Assembly: GCA_032433765.1 (NCBI GenBank)
Contig: JAVIAB010000159.1
Location: 2,954,342-3,018,341, forward strand
Origin: Megaustenia siamemsis
Taxonomy: Eukaryota > Mollusca > Gastropoda > Stylommatophora > Ariophantidae
Direction: 5' to 3'
DNA: 64,000 bases
Shown one piece after another: positions 59,200-64,000 of the stretch. Below the pieces are notes generated by a model that was given only the letters and a program-made list of their open reading frames with translations, did no database searches and had not been told where the DNA came from. The first letter of the stretch is position 1, and the number at the start of each line of letters is the position of its first letter. The position numbers and the translations under genes were made by a program.

Positions 59200-59610
59200 A
59201 ACACCAAATGTTTAACTCAAAGTGAAGACATCAAATATTTAACTCAAAGTGACGACACCAAATGTTTAATTCAGGGTAAAAACACCAAAAGTTTAACTCA
59301 AGGTGAAGACACAAAATGTTTAACTCAAAGTGAAAACACCAAATGTTTAACTCAAAGTGAAGACATCAAATATTTAACTCAAAGTGACGACACCAAATGT
59401 TTAATTCAGGGTAAAAACACCAAATGTTTAACTCAAGGTGAAGACACAAAATGTTTAACTCAAAGTGAAGACATCAAATATTTAACTCAAAGTGACGACA
59501 CCAAATGTTTAATTCAGGGTAAAAACACCAAATGTTTAACTCAAGGTGAAGACACAAAATGTTTAACTCAAGGTGAAGATACCAAGTGTTTAACTTATGG
59601 TGAAGATTGT
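59200..59610. repeat. 27-bp minisatellite with 108-bp higher-order unit
   Basis: The unit has AAATGTTTAACTCAAAGTGA then AGACACC. Four variants in order make a 108-bp block repeated about three times. It reads as CLTQSEDTK-type 9-residue repeats in one plus-strand frame (201 codons); no promoter or partner exon supports a gene. Confidence 0.92.
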
Positions 59611-59614
59611 CAAA

Positions 59615-59984
59615 CACTTACCATTTTTGTAACTCGCCAAATCTCAACTGTTACAAACTTGCCGGAATCGTGTGCAGGAGACCTTTCACAGCTTTCAGCA
59701 TCTAACATCGATTATTCAGCTGTCTACAGTACCATATATATCAATAACAACGTGACTTCACTTCACAGTGATATGACACTATGATAAATTAATGTAAAAT
59801 TAACAAGCATTATCACACCTACGTATCTGGACATTATTCAACTTTTTCTTTTAACGATTCGTAATTAGAACTCCAAATCGGGGCTGCTACGTGTTTCATG
59901 GGCCATGCCATTTGTTACAGATGGCACATACATCAAACAGAAGTTCAGTTATAAAGAGAAATAAATAATGTTCGTAAACCAGTG
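59615..59984. other. Unique DNA upstream of gene B
   Basis: No exon with a start codon for gene B is recognised. ATG|GTAAGT at about 59615-59623 on the minus strand is a possible donor but has no signal-peptide coding before it. Confidence 0.35.
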
Positions 59985-60990
59985 GATTTCAACGTGTTAA
60001 TATGTGGATACAGACCTTCATTAATGGATGCTCGCGCAGTATACAATGATAGAAATAGCAGGACAAAATCACTAACACAGTATTAAAGAAAACTACCAGT
60101 CAGATACCAGTGGATAAAGAGAGACATCGAAGACTTTAGCGCTGGATATGACGCACATTGAGGAAGCCAACTGAGAGTATTACACGAAAGACCCTTTTTT
60201 GAAATCCCCAAGGGAAGAGACAAAGAGGAAAACCAATATATTCTTGGAGAAGAGTGATTGAAGCAGATATGAAGATGATGGGGAATCATCATCATCATCG
60301 TGTGCCTTCTCCGCAACGAAGGTTGGCTACCATGGATCGACATTCTACTATGTTTCTTGCTTTGATGGTGCAGGCTGACATAGATTGACTTGTCCATCTT
60401 TTGATGTTACTCGTCCATGTTAGTCTTGGTCTGCCTCTGCCTCTTTTACCTTGTATTTTCCCTTCCAATATTACTTTTAGTAGGCTGTTGTGTCTTTTAA
60501 CATGCGCCAAAAATGTCATTTGTCTTGTCTTAATTGTATTTAGTAGTTCTCTTTTTATTTTCAGTTGTTTTAAAACTTCATCTTTTGTTATCTTTTGTTT
60601 CCATCCAATTCTACCTATTCTTAAAAATCCACATCTCAAAGGCTTCAGTTTTCTGTTCTGTTTTCTTGTCTAATGTCCATGTTTCTGCACTATACAGGAA
60701 TATTGAGAAGACATAACATTTTGCCATTCTTAGTTTCAGCCCTGCTGATATTTGTTTTGTTGTTAGTATATTTTTCATGACATTAAAATTACTTTTTGCC
60801 ATACCTATTCTTTTGTTTATTTCAGTTTTGCATTTTCCATCATTGGTTATAGTATGTCCCAGGTAGTTGTAGCTCTGGACTGTCTTGGATGGGGAATACA
60901 TGGAGTGATATTAAAAGAATGGCAAGAAATAGAACGGCTTGGAAAGTGTTTGATGAAGACATATGCTCTACAGGGAGTTGAAAAGAAAAA
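59985..60990 (+). mobile_element. LINE family D copy split by LINE B
   Basis: 59985-60286 and 60888-60990 are one LINE D 3' end (ACAGACCTTCATTAATGGAT, then GGAATACATGGAGTGATATT, GACATATGCTCTACAGGGAG). A minus-strand LINE B lies between. Confidence 0.85.
60287..60887 (-). mobile_element. LINE family B, 5'-truncated, with 10-bp TSD
   Basis: GATGGGGAAT occurs at 60277-60286 and 60888-60897. The (GAT)n tail is at the left. The minus strand encodes [39 protein letters not shown] and [20 protein letters not shown]. The duplication, truncation and tail mark target-primed reverse transcription. Confidence 0.92.
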
Positions 60991-61134
60991 AAAGAAGCAG
61001 AAGTAACGTAGAGCCACTTTTGCAATTATTTCTAGTGTAACAATTGTGTATCGTCCATCTAACTCAAGAAACAAATGTTGCATCATGTTCAGATAATTCA
61101 GTGAAATCATGCCCCATGTGATGAAACCACATCG

Positions 61135-61342
61135 CATGTAATGGAATCACGCTACATGCATTGGAATCACATCACATGTAATGTAATAACACCACATATA
61201 ATGGAATCACATTACATGTAATGTAATAACACCACATATAATGGAATCACATCACATGTAATGTAATAACACCACATATAATGGAATCACATTACATGTA
61301 ATGTAATAACACCACATATAATGGAATCACATTACATGTAAT
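61135..61342. repeat. 39-40-bp minisatellite
   Basis: The unit has AATGGAATCACATTACATGT then AATGTAATAACACCACATAT, about 5 copies. Confidence 0.9.
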
Positions 61343-61394
61343 GGCATTCTTGTGTCTGAGAATGAAGAAATGAATGAATATCTGTTTCGGTATT

Positions 61395-61678
61395 TCTTCC
61401 TCCTCCCGTGTGTTACCGGGGTCTCATTATGAGGGAAGTAAAGAATAGTGACACTGTGACCTTCCAGGCATGTCGTAAGAGGTGACTAAGGAGGTTGATC
61501 GATAGCTTGACAAGCTGTCATTGTAAAAAGCATTGTTATGGAAACAGACCATAGATTTTAGAGCAGTGATCTCTGCAATATGTGCCATTTTGGCACGCAA
61601 GGTTTCTGTTTTTGAGATTGTAGTTCTGCCCTATGTGCCGTCTTCGGCTCGAAAGGACAATAGATAGATAGATAGATT
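61395..61678 (+). mobile_element. SINE-like element with TAGA tail (family 6)
   Basis: It contains GGCATGTCGTAAGAGGTGAC and ends CGGCTCGAAAGGACAATAGA then (TAGA)n. The fragment at 2060 shares its end. The GTCGTAAGAGGTGA core recurs near 62448, so two families share it. Confidence 0.6.
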
Positions 61679-61679
61679 T

Positions 61680-62030
61680 CTTCCTCTCTTTCTTAGCGTT
61701 CGACAATGAAGCTTTGAATATCAGCTTCGGTACTTCTTCCTTTCCTTATTAGCGTCCGACAATGAAGCTTTGAATATCAGCTTCGGTATTTCTTTCTCTC
61801 CTTCTTAGCGTTCGACAATGAATGCGCTGTGTCGCTAGTTTACGACAATGTTACGATAACTGAGCCTTTAGACCCGACACATCCGCCTTCGATGCGGATA
61901 GATTTCCTTCATGTTTTCTTTATTTCTTTTTTTCTTTCTTTCCTTCCCATCCGTCTTCGCTATATGTAAGTTGCCTACATTTTTCCCACGACAGCAGCCA
62001 TTGTTGGCCTGGTCTTTTCGAATTTTGGCT
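61680..62030. other. Mostly unique DNA with a short 60-bp duplication
   Basis: CTTAGCGTTCGACAATGAAG and TATCAGCTTCGGTA recur at 61693, 61748 and 61806. Confidence 0.5.
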
Positions 62031-62034
62031 TTTA

Positions 62035-62480
62035 AGGGGAGACTGGTTGGCCTCGAGGCAAGACGCCGGCTTTGAGACAAAGAGGTTGTGGGTTCAAATC
62101 CCGGCTGCACTAGTTGGGATTTTTATTTATGATTTCTCTCTGCGGCAACCACCCCTGTTCTCAAGCAGCAATACCCAGCTTGAAACGTTAATTACTCAGG
62201 GAAGTAAAAAATATGAGTACCTTCGACGACGGATTTATCTGCCTATGAGGCGAGGGACCCCTGTGCACACGGCTGCAAAGAACAAACGGATTAACACGCA
62301 AAATTCCGTTCCTAGTCTCTAGGGATTTCGCCAGAGGTCAAAGGCAGTGACCGACAAAAAACTTGTAAGGACCACGTGTGACTATCGGGACCCCCTCTGT
62401 GAAGGGACTAGAAAACAGGATCAATGTAACCTGCCTGGCTTGTCGTAAGAGGTGAATAAGAAAGTTTGGAATCGCCGCCT
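62035..62480 (+). mobile_element. SINE family 2 copy, with longer 3' region
   Basis: The A box is TGGCCTCGAGG and the B box GGTTCAAATCC; then GATTTCTCTCTGCGGCAACC and ACACGGCTGCAAAGAACAAA. After 62345 it continues with CTTGTCGTAAGAGGTGAATA, shared with the element at 61395. Confidence 0.82.
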
Positions 62481-62644
62481 GTGTTATCGAGTAAGATATA
62501 CACGGAGGGACCGTGTCAACATAATTTACCGATACATTTGGGAACTGCTTTGACAAATGGTGGAGCGGATATGGGAACTGCAGTGAAATTTGTTCGATGG
62601 GTAGAATAGAATAGAACTTTGAAGGGTTATTTTCCGTCATTTCC

Positions 62645-63172
62645 GAGAACGCTAGACATCGGATCTCATTACCCAGAGAGGGCTAAACATCGGATTTCAT
62701 TGTTCAGAGAAATCTATACTTCGGATCTCACTATCCAGAGAGGACTAGACATCGAATTTCACTAGCCAGAGAATGCTAGACATTGGATCTCACTACCCAG
62801 AATGGACTAGACATCGGATCTCATTATCCAAAGATGGCTAGACAACGGATCTCACTACCCAGACATAGCTAAACTTGGATTTCACTACCCAGAGAGGGAT
62901 ATACATCGGATTTCATTATCCAGAGAGGACTAGTTATGTATCTCACTACCCAGAGAGGGCTAGATATCGGATCTCACTACCAAGAGAGGGCCAGACATCA
63001 GATCTCACTATTCAGAGAGGGTTAGACAACGGATCTCAGTGTCCCGAGAGGACTAGACATCGGAACTCACTACCCAATGAGGAGTAAACATCGGATCTCA
63101 CTATCCAGAGAGGGCTAGACGTCGCACCTCACTATCCAGAGAGGGCTAGACGTCGCATTTCACTATCCAGAG
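62645..63172. repeat. 31-bp minisatellite
   Basis: Diverged units with GGATCTCACTACCCAGAGAG then GGCTAGACATC, about 17 copies. Confidence 0.9.
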
Positions 63173-63199
63173 AGAAGAGAAGAGAAAAGCCACGAAGAA

Positions 63200-64000
63200 A
63201 CCATGGAATCGAAGTGGGGAATTCACACTATATGTAAGAGGATTCGAAGTGGAGAATTCACACTATATGTAAGAGGATTCGAAGTGGGGAATTCACACTA
63301 TACGTAACAGGATTCGAAGTGGGAAATTCACACTATACGTAACAGGATTCGAAGTGGAGAATTCACACTATATGTAATAGGATTCGATGTGGGGAATTCA
63401 CACTATATGTAACAGGATTCGAAGTGGATAATTCACACTATATGTAACAGGATTCGAAGTGGGGAATTCACACTATATGTAACAGGATTCAAAGTGGGGA
63501 ATTCACACTGTATGTAACAGGATTCGAAGTGGAGAATTCACACTATATGTAACAGGATTCGAAGTGGAGAATTCACACTATATGTAACAGGATTCGATGT
63601 AGGGAATTCACACTATATGTAACAGAATTCGAAGTGGAGAATTCACACGATATGTAACAGGATTCGAAGTGGGGAATTCACACTATATGTAACAGGATTC
63701 GAAGTGAGGAATTCACACTATATGTAACAGGATTCGAAGTGGAGAATTCACACTATATGTAAGAGGATTCGAAGTGAGGAATTCACACTATATGTAACAG
63801 GATTCGAAGTGGAGAATTCACACTATATGTAAGAGGATTCGAAGTGGGGAATTCACACTATACGTAACAGGATTCGAAGTGGAGAATTCACACTATATGT
63901 AAGAGGATTCGAAGTGGGGAATTCACACTATATGTAAGAGGATTCGAAGTGGAGAATTCACACTATATGTAAGAGGATTCTAAGTGGGGAATTCACACTA
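63200..64000. repeat. 35-bp minisatellite, runs off the right edge
   Basis: About 23 units with GGATTCGAAGTGGGGAATTC then ACACTATATGTAACA. Confidence 0.95.

Noticed and set aside
59580..59720. Alternative exon 1 for gene B ending at ATG|GTAAGT
   Set aside because: Good donor, but the preceding frame has no signal-peptide character, whereas 58504-58567 aligns with gene A exon 1.

Overview
This is animal genomic DNA, not bacterial. It has spliced genes with consensus GT-AG introns, 5'-truncated LINEs and tRNA-headed SINEs with target-site duplications, and, by a rough hand tally, more than half of its length in tandem repeats. The LINE and SINE types and a secreted C-type lectin pair suggest an invertebrate, most likely a lophotrochozoan such as a mollusc, but the sequence alone does not fix the species. 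The only genes I can support are two paralogous secreted C-type lectin-domain (CTLD) genes in tandem on the minus strand. Gene B comes first in the direction of transcription, with five exons between 58,567 and 42,803 that encode a whole CTLD. Gene A follows, with exons 1-4 between 17,597 and 3,638; its last exon should lie off the left edge. The exons match in length (64, 95, 94, 117 nt) and intron phase (1, 0, 1, 1), and about 57 of 100 aligned residues are identical by hand count. No open reading frame in the window shows the genes directly, because every exon is shorter than the repeat-derived open frames around it. Layout: 1-3,500, a 109-bp satellite and pyrimidine-rich repeats, then gene A exon 4; 4,000-6,000, nested LINE/SINE insertions; 6,180-11,410, minisatellites packed around gene A exons 3 and 2; 11,466-17,130, gene A intron 1 with a 21-bp satellite and a LINE-derived 68-bp satellite; 17,534, gene A exon 1; 17.7-23.1 kb, interspersed elements; 23.3-29.6 kb, a 6.3-kb TAG-triplet array; 29.8-37.7 kb, a continuum of related minisatellites; 37.8-42.1 kb, LINEs and short arrays; 42.1-58.6 kb, gene B with repeat-filled introns; 58.6-64 kb, short arrays, LINEs and a SINE. 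The most notable feature is where the minisatellites sit. At least six of the eleven visible exon edges adjoin a tandem array whose unit carries a recognisable copy of that edge: a 5' splice site, a 3' splice site, or the last codons plus stop. Two other arrays are amplified pieces of LINE coding sequence. The long open frames on both strands (up to about 760 codons) come from repeat units without stops and are not called as genes.
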